Positions 34,010-43,098 of a DNA stretch of 64,000 nt are shown piece after piece. The translations under genes were made by a program, and so were the position numbers. This stretch comes from Chloroherpetonaceae bacterium (lineage in GTDB: Bacteria; Bacteroidota; Chlorobiia; Chlorobiales; Thermochlorobacteraceae). The DNA lies in the NCBI GenBank assembly GCA_025056565.1, contig JANWWA010000002.1:115456-179455 (forward strand). The letters are read 5' to 3'. A model generated the notes under the pieces. The model made no database searches, was not told the DNA's origin, and saw nothing but the letters and a program-made list of their open reading frames with translations. The stretch's first letter is position 1. The number at the start of each line of letters is the position of its first letter.

Positions 34010-34954
34010 TTACGCGCGTCGATACCGACCATGTCGGTAAGTATTGCGCACACTCAGGAAAAAGATAACCGACAAAACCAATGCTGCAAGATAGGAGTTT
34101 GATGCCAGTGCTGGAAGGTCGCTGCGAAATTTCAGGAGACTGTATAGCCCTAAGAGTGCCATTAGAAGAAAAGAAAGGGAGAGCAAATAAGCTGCGCGTT
34201 TAGCACTTTCATCTTGGTAGATGCGGGCACGCCGAAAAATAAGGTATGCGGCATAGCCAAAAAGTAGCAGTGAGAGCGTAAAATGTGCGCCAAGTGCCAC
34301 CAGCGAAAAAACGCTAATCTGTGGAATAAGCAGCTCAGTGCCTATCGGAAAAGGTGGGGCAAGTGATACAATCGGCTTATCAATGAAAATAGGGTCAATG
34401 TCGACAACCCCGAGCTTGTAAAGCAGCCACTTCCAGAACCATTCGTTGTATAGACCAGAGATAATCAAAAACACTAACGCTAAGCCGACCGCAAAGAAAA
34501 GATCATAGCTTTTGCGTGAGCGTGTAAAGCCTAAAGCAAACATAAAGCTACAATAAACAAACCATACTAGCGAGATTTGCCAACCCAACCAATAGAGCTG
34601 ACCATAGCTGCCCGGCGATAAGATACCTGCCAGTGAAAGAGAAGCGACAATAAAAAACACACCCTTCGACGCCAAGGCAAACAAAGCAAATGCAGCAAAG
34701 TGCAAGGCTTGTGCCTGCAAGTGGTCGACAGTCTGAATACGCTTGCGGCGCTGCAAAAGCAAATACGCAAAGAGTGTGCTCAAAACAATAAGCAGAAGCG
34801 ATTGAATGAATTCAGACTGATGCGCCGGTGAAAGGAGTTGATCCAACCAGTATGATACCTTCGACTGCTTTGTCAAGCGTAGCGAGTCTTCAGTGGCTTT
34901 CAAGATGGTCAATCGGTTCAGAGAATCAGTTAGGAGGTAAAATCTATCGGGCAT
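34010..34954 (-). CDS. Multi-pass membrane protein of unknown function
   Basis: 314-aa protein with about seven hydrophobic helices (starting near residue 48, then about 82-112, 118-142, 150-168, 215-238, 258-278, 287-305), ending in a basic tail (RNTYRHGRYRRA). No enzymatic motif is visible, and I do not recognise the family. The overall 7TM layout with an N-terminal soluble stretch is like sensor domains of the 7TM-DISM type, but there is no attached signalling domain. It ends 20 bp before purF starts. Confidence 0.6.
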   Translation of the reverse strand: MPDRFYLLTDSLNRLTILKATEDSLRLTKQSKVSYWLDQLLSPAHQSEFIQSLLLIVLSTLFAYLLLQRRKRIQTVDHLQAQALHFAAFALFALASKGVFFIVASLSLAGILSPGSYGQLYWLGWQISLVWFVYCSFMFALGFTRSRKSYDLFFAVGLALVFLIISGLYNEWFWKWLLYKLGVVDIDPIFIDKPIVSLAPPFPIGTELLIPQISVFSLVALGAHFTLSLLLFGYAAYLIFRRARIYQDESAKRAAYLLSLSFLLMALLGLYSLLKFRSDLPALASNSYLAALVLSVIFFLSVRNTYRHGRYRRA

Positions 34955-35026
34955 TCTGGCGTAAGTTCGTCAGAGATGTTACGCGATATTGTCTTGCATA
35001 CCAGTCCTATTCTAAGTGAGGGCGTG

Positions 35027-35099
35027 TGGAGCTAAGGAGATTCGAACTCCTGACCTCTTCAATGCCATTGAAGCGCTCTACCAACTGAGCTATAGCCCC
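35027..35099 (-). tRNA. tRNA-Ala (GGC)
   Basis: A 73-nt cloverleaf on the minus strand. The acceptor stem is GGGGCTA/TAGCTCC with the G3-U70 alanine identity pair, and the D-arm is AGCTCAGTTGGTAGAGC. The anticodon stem CTTCA/TGAAG encloses loop ATGGCAT (anticodon GGC), and the T-arm is AGGAGTTCGAATCTCCT. CCA is not encoded. Confidence 0.98.
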
Positions 35100-35186
35100 A
35101 AGCAGAGAAAGCAAAGGTAACATAAAAAGTGCGTTTTCGCAAGCCGAGTGTCTTGAGAGCCATCATAGAGCGCGCTCTTGCTATGC

Positions 35187-36047
35187 TCAGTCGGCTGCTG
35201 CAGCGAGAAAATCAGACAGTGCAGCGTTAAAGGTATCTGGGTCTTCATCGTGTGGACAGTGCCGTGTGCGGTCTATGATGACCGACTGGGCTTGCGGTAA
35301 GAGTTCTAAGAACTTGGGCAAAATTTTCTCTGGAGGAAAAGCACGGTCATACTTGCCCCACACAATCAGCGTACGACCAGTGAAATGACAGGGGCGAGGC
35401 AGTTGGGTGAGCACGAATCGTTCTGGGTAGCGTGAGGGCGCAAGATACGCATACATTGCACCGTTTGAACGAAGAGGCTGAGCAAATTGCTCAACCAATT
35501 CATCTGTAACTTTTGAGACATCATAGTAAGTAGGCACTAAACTCTGTCGAGCACCGAAAGAATTGGCAAACAGTCCAAACATTGCTTCTCCAATTAACGG
35601 GCTACCAACAGCACGATAGAGCAACTTCTCTATGGGACTCACCTCATCAGGAAAAATGCCTGATGCATTGACCAGCACAAGAGCACTCAGCTGCTTAGGG
35701 AAATGATGCGCAAACCATAAGCAAGCTGCACCGCCCATAGAATGGCCGACCAGAACCACGGCTGGAAGGCGCAGCGTCTCGAGAAAAAAGTGAATTTGCT
35801 CTGCCCAAAGCGGCAAGCCATACATCGCAGGGGGCTTATCAGATTGCCCGAAGCCAAGTAGATCCATTGCAAAGACCTGTCGAGCCAGAGCAAAGTAAGG
35901 CAAGTTATGTTTCCAGTGCTCAATCATCGCACCGTAGCCGTGAATGAAGAGCAGCGGCGGCTGAGAGGCAGCCTTACCAAGCGTGACATACCGAATGCGC
36001 GCCCGGCAGCCTTCGGCATATTGCCATTCTAAAAAGTCAGTTTGCAT
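35187..36047 (-). CDS. Alpha/beta hydrolase
   Basis: 286-aa alpha/beta-hydrolase fold protein. The oxyanion strand is LLFIHGYGAMIEHWKHNL, DLLGFGQSDKP follows, the nucleophile elbow is VVLVGHSMGGAACLWFA (Ser about 105), the acid is in IVWGKYDRAFPPEKI, and the His is probably in TRHCPHDEDPDTFNAAL. This set resembles the MhpC/BchO-like group of hydrolases, many of which are broad esterases. In phototrophs BchO is related, but nothing here ties it to pigment synthesis. The start is ATG 36047; a TTG four codons upstream is possible. It is divergent from the LamG gene across a region with a 16-bp palindrome. Confidence 0.88.
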   Translation of the reverse strand: MQTDFLEWQYAEGCRARIRYVTLGKAASQPPLLFIHGYGAMIEHWKHNLPYFALARQVFAMDLLGFGQSDKPPAMYGLPLWAEQIHFFLETLRLPAVVLVGHSMGGAACLWFAHHFPKQLSALVLVNASGIFPDEVSPIEKLLYRAVGSPLIGEAMFGLFANSFGARQSLVPTYYDVSKVTDELVEQFAQPLRSNGAMYAYLAPSRYPERFVLTQLPRPCHFTGRTLIVWGKYDRAFPPEKILPKFLELLPQAQSVIIDRTRHCPHDEDPDTFNAALSDFLAAAAD

Positions 36048-36087
36048 AGATGGTTGCAACAGGTTAAAATGAAAGGCGTGGATGTAA

Positions 36088-36103
36088 GCTACACCTGTGT
36101 AGC
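36088..36103. promoter_or_regulatory. 16-bp palindrome between divergent genes
   Basis: GCTACACCTGTGTAGC has perfect 7-bp arms. It lies 40 bp upstream of the alpha/beta hydrolase start and 159 bp upstream of the LamG-protein start. The size suits a dimeric regulator such as a TetR or LysR type. Function is inferred only from symmetry and position. Confidence 0.4.
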
Positions 36104-36262
36104 AATCCTCACTGCTTAGAAAACGCTGACAAGAATAAATCGTTTGACGAACTGCAGTTTGGTTGGTTATCTTGCCAAGTCAAACATAGCCTTGTGGGCA
36201 ACTCTGGAACAACGAAGCCAGAGCAAAAAACCAGTTTCATAAACGCCAAACGGATTGCGATA

Positions 36263-38233
36263 ATGCAGCAGACTTTGCGGCTTTTAGTGCTCTTCGGTCT
36301 ATTCATTGCGCAAGCCGTGCCAGTCTTTGCACAACCAATTGGTGCTGGGCAAGCATCGCTGCGCTTTTTCGGAAACGGCATAAATGACATTGACCGTGTA
36401 AAGATTCCGCTTGTAAATCCAGTGCCAAATGGGGCATCATTGCCAGTCAATGTGGGGAATAACTTCACAATTGAGTTCTGGATGCGAGCATTTGCATCGG
36501 AAAATACAGGTATTGTGTACGATCAAAACAATGGGGACGGCTGGATTACGGGCAATACTATCTTTGACCGAGACATCTTCGGTAGCCCGGACAATGGTGA
36601 CTTTGGTATTTCTATCGGTCGCCCTTCACCCTCTTCTCCAATTCGTGTAGTTGCGTTTGGTTGTGCTGCGGGCAGCACAGGTCGCACAATTATTGGCACA
36701 ACAAATGTTGCAGATGGGAATTGGCATCACGTTGCAGTAACCAAGAGTGGTAGCACAATCCGCATTTTTGTTGATGGCAATCCTGAAGCGGCAGCTACAA
36801 ATGCGCCAGCAGGCAGCGTGGCATATAACCCCGCCCGCTCACTCACTACGCGCACGCCCAATCCGCCAGCATTTCCGACAAACACTTGGGACAATGAGCC
36901 GTATATCGTTTTAGGGGCGGAAAAGCACGACTATGACCAGTATGCCAACAACTCGCCAGCACAGTATCTGTCTTATAGCGGTTTTCTTGACGAACTGCGT
37001 ATTTCAAACACAGTGCGCTATACCAGCGCCTTTACGCCCCCAACCGCACCCTTCGCACCCGATGCCAATACAGTTGGACTGTATCACTTTGATGAGGGCA
37101 TAGGCACGACGCTAACAAATAGCATTTCCACACTTAGCAATGGCGCAATAAGTGTTGGGGGATTGCCAGCCGGTCCAGTCTGGAGCAGCGAATCGCCTTT
37201 TGGGGCGAATGGAGCGGCAGCAACGGTGGTGCGCAGTGTGAGTAACACCACCACAACAGCAGACTTTAATGATGTCGGCCAAGTGACAGGCGTTCGAATT
37301 GATTTTACAGGCGCAAGTGGCTCTGGCACAGTGCGCGTCCAACGTTTCACAAATGCACCGCTAAACCCATCAGGCATCTTAGGTAATGTCAGTCAATATC
37401 GATGGATTATTACCAGTCTTGGAACATTTAGCTTTACTTCGGCAACGCTGCGGTTTCGCATCAGTGAAATTCCAAACAGTGGTATTGCAAATGCAGCAAC
37501 CGTGTTGGTCTATCGCCGTCCAACCCCTGACCACGGCAATTTTGTGTCGCTCTCAATGCTTTTGCCGCAAGGCGGTGACTTGCGGGCGACCACTACGGCG
37601 TTTAGCGAGTTTTCCTTAGGTTCTAGTGATAATCCATTGCCTGTAGAGCTGTCTGATTTTCAAGCGCAAGCTGTGCATAGTGGCGTTGAGCTGTTCTGGC
37701 GCACGCAATCGGAGCATAATAATGCGGGCTTTGAAATCTGGCGTGCACAAGACGGACAAGCTGCGCAGATGATTGCATCTTACCGCTACGATACGCGCTT
37801 GGTCGGAAAAGGCACGACGACGACAGCAACCACTTACACCTTTCTGGATCCCAGCGTTGAGAGCGGCAAGATCTACACATACCGCCTCCGCTCTACTGAT
37901 TTTGACGGCACGGTGCACGACTACGCACAAACTGTAACTGTAGAAGTCAGAGATAAGCCACTGGCACAAACCATCGGCTATGCACTGATGCAAAACTACC
38001 CCAATCCCTTCAATCCGACCACCCTCATTCGCTTTACGATGAAAGAAGCTGGGCTGGCAACGCTGACAATTAACGATGTGCTAGGAAGAGAAGTGTGGTC
38101 TGTGCGTCTCTTTGCCTCTGCAGGAGAAAACCTTTATCGTTTCAATGGTGCCAACTTGGGTAGCGGCGTCTATTTCTATACGCTGCGTGCCAACGGCTTT
38201 GTGCAAACTCGAAAAATGATGTTAGCGAAGTAA
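36263..38233 (+). CDS. T9SS-secreted LamG-domain surface protein
   Basis: 656-aa exported protein, with signal peptide RLLVLFGLFIAQAVPVFAQ from ATG 36263. A LamG/concanavalin-like lectin domain spans about residues 28-285 (FTIEFWMRAFASENTGIVY, GNWHHVAVTKSGSTIRIFVD, FLDELRISNTVRY, GLYHFDEGIGT), consistent with binding sugars or surface ligands. After a beta-rich region comes an FN3-like module (VELSDFQAQAVHSGVELFWR through TYRLRSTDFDGTVHD). The final 85 residues are a type A T9SS sorting domain with QNYPNPFNPTTLIRFTM and a KMMLAK end. The last about 190 residues are clearly homologous to the end of the subtilisin at 22658-25378. It appears monocistronic, followed by tRNA-Leu. Confidence 0.9.
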   Translation: MQQTLRLLVLFGLFIAQAVPVFAQPIGAGQASLRFFGNGINDIDRVKIPLVNPVPNGASLPVNVGNNFTIEFWMRAFASENTGIVYDQNNGDGWITGNTIFDRDIFGSPDNGDFGISIGRPSPSSPIRVVAFGCAAGSTGRTIIGTTNVADGNWHHVAVTKSGSTIRIFVDGNPEAAATNAPAGSVAYNPARSLTTRTPNPPAFPTNTWDNEPYIVLGAEKHDYDQYANNSPAQYLSYSGFLDELRISNTVRYTSAFTPPTAPFAPDANTVGLYHFDEGIGTTLTNSISTLSNGAISVGGLPAGPVWSSESPFGANGAAATVVRSVSNTTTTADFNDVGQVTGVRIDFTGASGSGTVRVQRFTNAPLNPSGILGNVSQYRWIITSLGTFSFTSATLRFRISEIPNSGIANAATVLVYRRPTPDHGNFVSLSMLLPQGGDLRATTTAFSEFSLGSSDNPLPVELSDFQAQAVHSGVELFWRTQSEHNNAGFEIWRAQDGQAAQMIASYRYDTRLVGKGTTTTATTYTFLDPSVESGKIYTYRLRSTDFDGTVHDYAQTVTVEVRDKPLAQTIGYALMQNYPNPFNPTTLIRFTMKEAGLATLTINDVLGREVWSVRLFASAGENLYRFNGANLGSGVYFYTLRANGFVQTRKMMLAK

Positions 38234-38263
38234 AAGGTAGCTCTCAATGTAGAGGCAGGTTGC

Positions 38264-38292
38264 TTGTTGAATCTAGCAATATGTGCTAAATT
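38264..38292 (+). promoter_or_regulatory. Candidate tRNA-Leu promoter
   Basis: TTGTTG (38264-38269) and TAAATT (38287-38292) are spaced 17 bp apart, which would start transcription a few bases before the tRNA-Leu gene at 38316. Confidence 0.45.
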
Positions 38293-38315
38293 GCAAGTTA
38301 ACCCCAAAGTAGTTA

Positions 38316-38400
38316 GCCGAAGTGGCGGAATGGTAGACGCACAGGACTTAAAATCCTGTGTTCAGCAATGAACGTGCGGGTTCGAGTCCCGCCTTCGGCA
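38316..38400 (+). tRNA. tRNA-Leu (TAA)
   Basis: An 85-nt class II tRNA. The acceptor is GCCGAAG/CTTCGGC with discriminator A. The anticodon stem CAGGA/TCCTG encloses loop CTTAAAA (anticodon TAA). A long variable arm (TGTTCAGCAATGAACG) and T-arm GCGGGTTCGAGTCCCGC follow. CCA is not encoded. Confidence 0.98.
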
Positions 38401-38498
38401 CTGAGCGCTAGCGTCAATGGGGCGGCGCAACGATGCAGGCTTGATTTTTCATAGGCATTCCGATAAATTTCAGACTTGACACTTAACACGATTGACGA

Positions 38499-39380
38499 GT
38501 GAAAACGCTGACGACTGTATCGCTCAAGCCGAGGCTTGCGACCGAGGCATTGCGCAGCAATCACACCCCGAAGGACCCCAATGATCGACTTGTCCAAGAA
38601 TCGCTTAAAGCATCGGGTCCAATCCCGACACACATTGCGATTATTATGGACGGGAATGGGCGCTGGGCAAAAAATCGGGGTCAGATGCGCATCTCGGGTC
38701 ATAACGCAGGCATTGAGTCTGTGCGTGATACTGTAGAAGCTTGCGCAGAACTGGGTGTCCAGTTCCTAACGCTCTATGCCTTCTCAAAAGAAAATTGGAA
38801 GCGCCCGCAGCAGGAAGTAACGGCGCTGATGCAACTCCTCATTCAAGCCCTGCGCAAAGAAACCAAAACTTTGCATGACAACGACATTCGGCTCAATGCG
38901 ATTGGCAACATTATGGACCTACCGCCCAAGGTGCGCGAGGAACTTGCTGAGGCAATTGAGCTGACAAAGCACAACAAGCGAATGACCCTCTCTCTGGCGC
39001 TCAGCTACAGCGGTCGATGGGAGATTACCGAAGCGACCAAGCGCATTGCACAAGCAGTTCAGCGTGGCGAATTGCGACCAGAAGACATTGACGACCAAGT
39101 CTTTGAAAAAAATCTTTCCACATATGGCATTCCTCACCCTGATTTGCTGATTCGCACCAGTGGCGAGTTCCGCATTAGCAATTTCTTGCTGTGGCAATTG
39201 GCTTACACGGAAATTCACATTACGGACTGCTACTGGCCTGACTTTCGTCGCCATAAGCTCTATGAAGCAATCCGTGATTTCCAGCGTCGTGAGCGCCGAT
39301 TTGGCATGACCAGCGAACAAATGGCGGCACTGGCTGCCACAAATTCTTCACTTTCCCTAAATGCGAACGATGCGCACTAA
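38499..39380 (+). CDS. uppS: Isoprenyl transferase (undecaprenyl diphosphate synthase)
   Basis: cis-Prenyltransferase (293 aa) making undecaprenyl diphosphate, the lipid carrier of peptidoglycan. The signature IIMDGNGRWAKNRGQMRISG (catalytic Asp and P-loop) is followed by TLYAFSKENWKRPQQEVTAL. The C-terminal substrate site is LIRTSGEFRISNFLLWQLAYTE, ending at the conserved W/P region DCYWPDFRRHKLYEAI. The N-terminal 40 residues before the domain are unusually long, and the only early start is GTG 38499, so the true start could be further in. It overlaps bamA by 20 bp, the usual arrangement in this group. Confidence 0.95.
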   Translation: MKTLTTVSLKPRLATEALRSNHTPKDPNDRLVQESLKASGPIPTHIAIIMDGNGRWAKNRGQMRISGHNAGIESVRDTVEACAELGVQFLTLYAFSKENWKRPQQEVTALMQLLIQALRKETKTLHDNDIRLNAIGNIMDLPPKVREELAEAIELTKHNKRMTLSLALSYSGRWEITEATKRIAQAVQRGELRPEDIDDQVFEKNLSTYGIPHPDLLIRTSGEFRISNFLLWQLAYTEIHITDCYWPDFRRHKLYEAIRDFQRRERRFGMTSEQMAALAATNSSLSLNANDAH

Positions 39381-41820
39381 TCCTCAGCAAGTAGTACTCG
39401 GCTGGCTAAGTTGGATACTGGCTACTGCGATATTTTTTCCTGTGGCAGCAGCGGCGCAGCGCACCGATACCTTGCGCTTCACAGAGCCTAAGTTTGAAGG
39501 CATTGAGCCACGTCCATACAAAGTCTTAGGCGTGCGCGTGCAGGGGCTAAGCACGATTGAGGAACGTGATGTTTTAGCTCGTTTCCCCATAGAAGTAGGC
39601 AAAACGGTTACGCTTCCTGGCCCAGAGCTAAGCGATGCGATTAAACGACTCTGGCGACAAAAGCTATTTAGCGACATCAAGCTCGAAATTGAGCGGAGCA
39701 TGCCCGAAGGCGTCTTTTTGGTTATCACTGTGCGCGAGTATCCTATTCTGGCTGAAATTGTCTTTTCGGGCAACCGAGCCTACAGCAGCGAGGATTTGCT
39801 AAAAAAAGTGCAGCTTGTGCGCGGCACAACGCTAACCGAGCAAGCCGTAGCCAGCGCATATCAACGCCTTAAACGCTTCTACGAAGAAGAGGGATACTTG
39901 CTGACCGACATCCGATATGAACTTAAAGAGACCACAGGCGGACGTGCGGCACTTTACTTCTACATTCGTGAAAGCGAGTATGTAACGATTGAAAAAATTA
40001 CTTGGAAGGGCAATAAAGCCTTTGACAACTGGTCGCTGAACTGGTATCTCGAGGAAACCAAAGAAAACAACTGGTGGCGCAATATCTTCGGTCGCCCGCG
40101 CTTTGACCGAAAAAAGTTTGAGGAAGACAAGCAAAAGGTTCTCAATGTCTATCGCTCCAACGGCTATCGTGATGCACGCATCCTCTCTGACTCAATTTAC
40201 TACTCGGAAGACCGCACAAAACTCTTTCTTGACATCACAATCTCAGAAGGCCCAAAGTATATTGTGCGCAATGTGAAGTTCGAGGGCAATACAGTCTACC
40301 CATCTGACCTCTTAGAGACGGTGTTCGGTATCAAGAAAGGCGATGTGTATAACCAGAAGAAAATTGAGGAACGGCTACGTTTCTCGCAAGAGGGCGGTGA
40401 CATTAGCTCCCTTTACCTTGACCGCGGCTACCTTGCAATGCGCCCTGAGTTAGAAGAAACCGTTGTGGAAGGCGATTCCGTCGACCTAAGAATCTACATC
40501 ACAGAGGGCAATCAATTCCGCATTCGGCGCGTGGACATCAAGGGAAACACCAAGACCAAAGACCATGTGATTCGCCGCGAGCTTTACACCATACCGGGCG
40601 ATCTCTTTAGCCGTGAAAACATTATTCGCAGCGTGCGTCAGCTGGCACAACTTAACTACTTTGACGCTGAAAAAATTAATCCCGATGTCCAGCCGCACCC
40701 ACAAACCGATGAAGTCGATATTGTCTATGAGTTAATCGAGAAACAGACAGATACTTTCAATGCGTCGGCTGGCTTTAGTGCGCTGTTAGGCTTTACCGGC
40801 GCAATTGGCTTTACCTTCAACAACTTTTCGCTGCAAGATATCACACGAGGCGATGCCTACAAGCCGATTCCACACGGCGACGGTCAGCGACTTGACTTAC
40901 AGTGGCAATTTGGGCGCTTCAATTTCAATGTGCTATCGCTCTCCTTTTCAGAACCGTGGGCATTTGGCACGCCCACCACATTAGGCTTTAGCATCTTCGA
41001 CCAGCGGCAAAATTTCGGCTTCGAATTCCAACAAACCGGTGCTTCGCTGACAATTGGACGCCGCCTGACTTGGCCCGACGATTACTTTCGCATTGACTAC
41101 ACATTGCGCTACCAACTGAACCGTGGCGGATTTGTGCAAATTGCTAATCAGCCTGAAGTAGCTGACGAATTTTCCATTATTCAAGTTATCAGCCGCAATA
41201 GCTTAGACAATCCAATTTTTGCTCGGCGTGGCTCAGATGTGTCGCTCACGGCGCAAATTTCAGGCGGACCATTCCTACCTGGCTCTGTGGATTTCTATAA
41301 GCTCGTGTTCAAAAATCAGTGGTTTACGCCTATCGTAGGGAATCTGGTCTTGATGTTCAACAGTGAGTTTGGCTACTTAGGGCGATTTACAGAGCAAGAT
41401 TTTGTCTTTCCGCAAAACTTCTTCTTTATGGGAGGAAGTGGTATTTCGTTCATTCCAACTGTGCCATTACGCGGATATCTTGACCAGACCATCGGCAACT
41501 TTGAACCTGGGCTGAACATTCCAACGGGAAATGTGTACACCAAATTTACGGCTGAAATTCGCTACCCAATTTCTCTCAATCCCCAAGCAACGGTGTTTGC
41601 GCTGCTCTTTGCCGAAGGCGGCAATGTCTGGCGGCGCTTTGGCGATGTAAACTTAGCTGACCTTAAGCGCTCAGTTGGAGTTGGCGTGCGACTCTTTCTG
41701 CCAATCATCGGACTGGTAGGCTTGGATTATGGCTATGGCTTTGACCCCGTCATCGCACGTCCTGGATTTGCAAATCAGGGCTGGAACTTCATCTTCACCT
41801 TCGGTCAATTTGCACGATAG
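39361..41820 (+). CDS. bamA: Outer membrane protein assembly factor BamA
   Basis: Omp85-family protein, 819 aa. The signal peptide is LGWLSWILATAIFFPVAAAAQ. Five POTRA domains follow (about residues 50-440; YKVLGVRVQGLSTIEERDVL, VFSGNRAYSSEDLLKKVQLV, ITWKGNKAFDNWSL, VKFEGNTVYPSDLL, VDIKGNTKTKDHVIRRELYT). A C-terminal 16-strand barrel includes the VRLFLPIIGLVGLDYGYGFD segment and ends in NFIFTFGQFAR. BamA folds and inserts outer-membrane proteins, including the TolC-like channel here. The start ATG 39361 overlaps the uppS stop by 20 bp; ATG 39370 is an alternative. Confidence 0.96.
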   Translation: MRTMRTNPQQVVLGWLSWILATAIFFPVAAAAQRTDTLRFTEPKFEGIEPRPYKVLGVRVQGLSTIEERDVLARFPIEVGKTVTLPGPELSDAIKRLWRQKLFSDIKLEIERSMPEGVFLVITVREYPILAEIVFSGNRAYSSEDLLKKVQLVRGTTLTEQAVASAYQRLKRFYEEEGYLLTDIRYELKETTGGRAALYFYIRESEYVTIEKITWKGNKAFDNWSLNWYLEETKENNWWRNIFGRPRFDRKKFEEDKQKVLNVYRSNGYRDARILSDSIYYSEDRTKLFLDITISEGPKYIVRNVKFEGNTVYPSDLLETVFGIKKGDVYNQKKIEERLRFSQEGGDISSLYLDRGYLAMRPELEETVVEGDSVDLRIYITEGNQFRIRRVDIKGNTKTKDHVIRRELYTIPGDLFSRENIIRSVRQLAQLNYFDAEKINPDVQPHPQTDEVDIVYELIEKQTDTFNASAGFSALLGFTGAIGFTFNNFSLQDITRGDAYKPIPHGDGQRLDLQWQFGRFNFNVLSLSFSEPWAFGTPTTLGFSIFDQRQNFGFEFQQTGASLTIGRRLTWPDDYFRIDYTLRYQLNRGGFVQIANQPEVADEFSIIQVISRNSLDNPIFARRGSDVSLTAQISGGPFLPGSVDFYKLVFKNQWFTPIVGNLVLMFNSEFGYLGRFTEQDFVFPQNFFFMGGSGISFIPTVPLRGYLDQTIGNFEPGLNIPTGNVYTKFTAEIRYPISLNPQATVFALLFAEGGNVWRRFGDVNLADLKRSVGVGVRLFLPIIGLVGLDYGYGFDPVIARPGFANQGWNFIFTFGQFAR

Positions 41821-41898
41821 CGCTCAGGCGCTCAAAGGAAAGCATCTCACTTGCAAAGATTCTCCCAGCTAAGCACACTGAACGCAGCGCCTTCACTG

Positions 41899-43050
41899 TT
41901 ACTGAACCGATACAGGCTCTTCCAAAAAGGCGCGCATCACGGCTGAGACGCCACTGCCGATTTCAAAAGGATAGTTCAGTTTCTTTAAGGTCATTTCCAA
42001 CGCGCCGATAACGGTCAGCATATCGAGCTCATCGTAGAAGCCCAGGTGTGAGATGCGAAAGATTTTGCCAGCGTATTCATCTTGTCCAGCAGCGACCGTA
42101 ATGCCATGATCGAACTTTAGAACTTTATTGAAGGTCTTCCAGTCTATGCCGTCAGGTAACCAGACGGGCGTAACCGCAAAAGATGGAGATTGGCTAAATA
42201 GGCGCATACCCAGTGCATCGCACCCAGCACGACACGCATAAGCCAATCGCTGATGACGTTTCCAGATGTTCTCAATTCCTTCTTGCTTGATAAGCTGCAG
42301 CGACTCATCAAGCCCAATGACAAGTGAGACCGCAGGAGTGAAGGGAGTATCGTTGTCTTTGTAGGATTTAAGCGCTTTTTTGAGTGAGAGGTAGTAGCTT
42401 GGAAGCTTAGCTTTCTCAATCGCTTGTAACGCACGTTCAGAAAGCGCCACCAAAGCAAGCCCGGGCGGCATCATCAAGCCTTTTTGTGAGCCTGTTACAC
42501 ATGCATCAAGTCCCCATTCATCAAAGCGGAGTTCGTGTGCACCTACAGCCGTCACGCCATCGACGCAGATAAGGGCCTCAGAGTGGTCGCGAATTGCTTT
42601 TGCGATGGCTTTTACATCAGTTGCTGTGCCTGTAGAAGTCTCACTGTGCGTAAAATAAACGCCTTTCGTATCGGGGTGTTCTTTCAGTGCTTTGATAATC
42701 TCATCGGGCTGGATGCTTGTGCCCCATTGCACCTTGAGTTCTACGCAATTGCCCGTGTATTTGCGAGCCATATCGGCCCAGCGCTCTCCAAACTTTCCAC
42801 CGTTAACTGCAATGATTTTATCGCCGGGCGAGAACATTGAAACCATTGTGGCTTCCATACCACCAGTACCCGAACAGGTCAGCACCACTACGGGTTGCTT
42901 GGTTTGAAAGAGATATTTCAGGTTCTCGTGCACACGCGTCAGAATCTCCATAAACTCTGGGTTACGGTGATGCACAATCGGAGCCGCCATCCGCAGCATT
43001 ACCTGCTCTGGTACGGGGGTTGGCCCGGGCGTGAAAAGTCGTTTTTTCAT
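41899..43050 (-). CDS. Class V aminotransferase (alanine-glyoxylate / serine-glyoxylate type)
   Basis: 383-aa PLP enzyme of fold type I. It starts KKRLFTPGPTPVPEQVMLRM, typical of the alanine-glyoxylate aminotransferase / serine-pyruvate / soluble hydrogenase small-subunit group. Cofactor site features are TCSGTGGMEATMVSMFSPGD, YFTHSETSTGTATDVKAI, ICVDGVTAVGAHELRFDEWG (Asp) and the Schiff-base Lys in VTGSQKGLMMPPGLALV. The actual amino donor and acceptor cannot be settled. Phosphoserine aminotransferase-like roles in serine synthesis are known for this group in some lineages. It is convergent with bamA and downstream of the ADP-ribosylglycohydrolase-like gene on the same strand. Confidence 0.9.
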   Translation of the reverse strand: MKKRLFTPGPTPVPEQVMLRMAAPIVHHRNPEFMEILTRVHENLKYLFQTKQPVVVLTCSGTGGMEATMVSMFSPGDKIIAVNGGKFGERWADMARKYTGNCVELKVQWGTSIQPDEIIKALKEHPDTKGVYFTHSETSTGTATDVKAIAKAIRDHSEALICVDGVTAVGAHELRFDEWGLDACVTGSQKGLMMPPGLALVALSERALQAIEKAKLPSYYLSLKKALKSYKDNDTPFTPAVSLVIGLDESLQLIKQEGIENIWKRHQRLAYACRAGCDALGMRLFSQSPSFAVTPVWLPDGIDWKTFNKVLKFDHGITVAAGQDEYAGKIFRISHLGFYDELDMLTVIGALEMTLKKLNYPFEIGSGVSAVMRAFLEEPVSVQ

Positions 43051-43098
43051 ATCGCAAGAGTTAGTCGTTTCAAAGTGCGCAAATTTACAACCTGCGCG

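Noticed and set aside
36109..36468. Minus-strand open frame across the LamG gene start
   Set aside because: It overlaps the signal peptide of a well-supported gene and has no recognisable domain.
41821..41898. Terminator between bamA and the aminotransferase gene
   Set aside because: Only a 5-bp AGCGC/GCGCT stem without a T-tract is visible.
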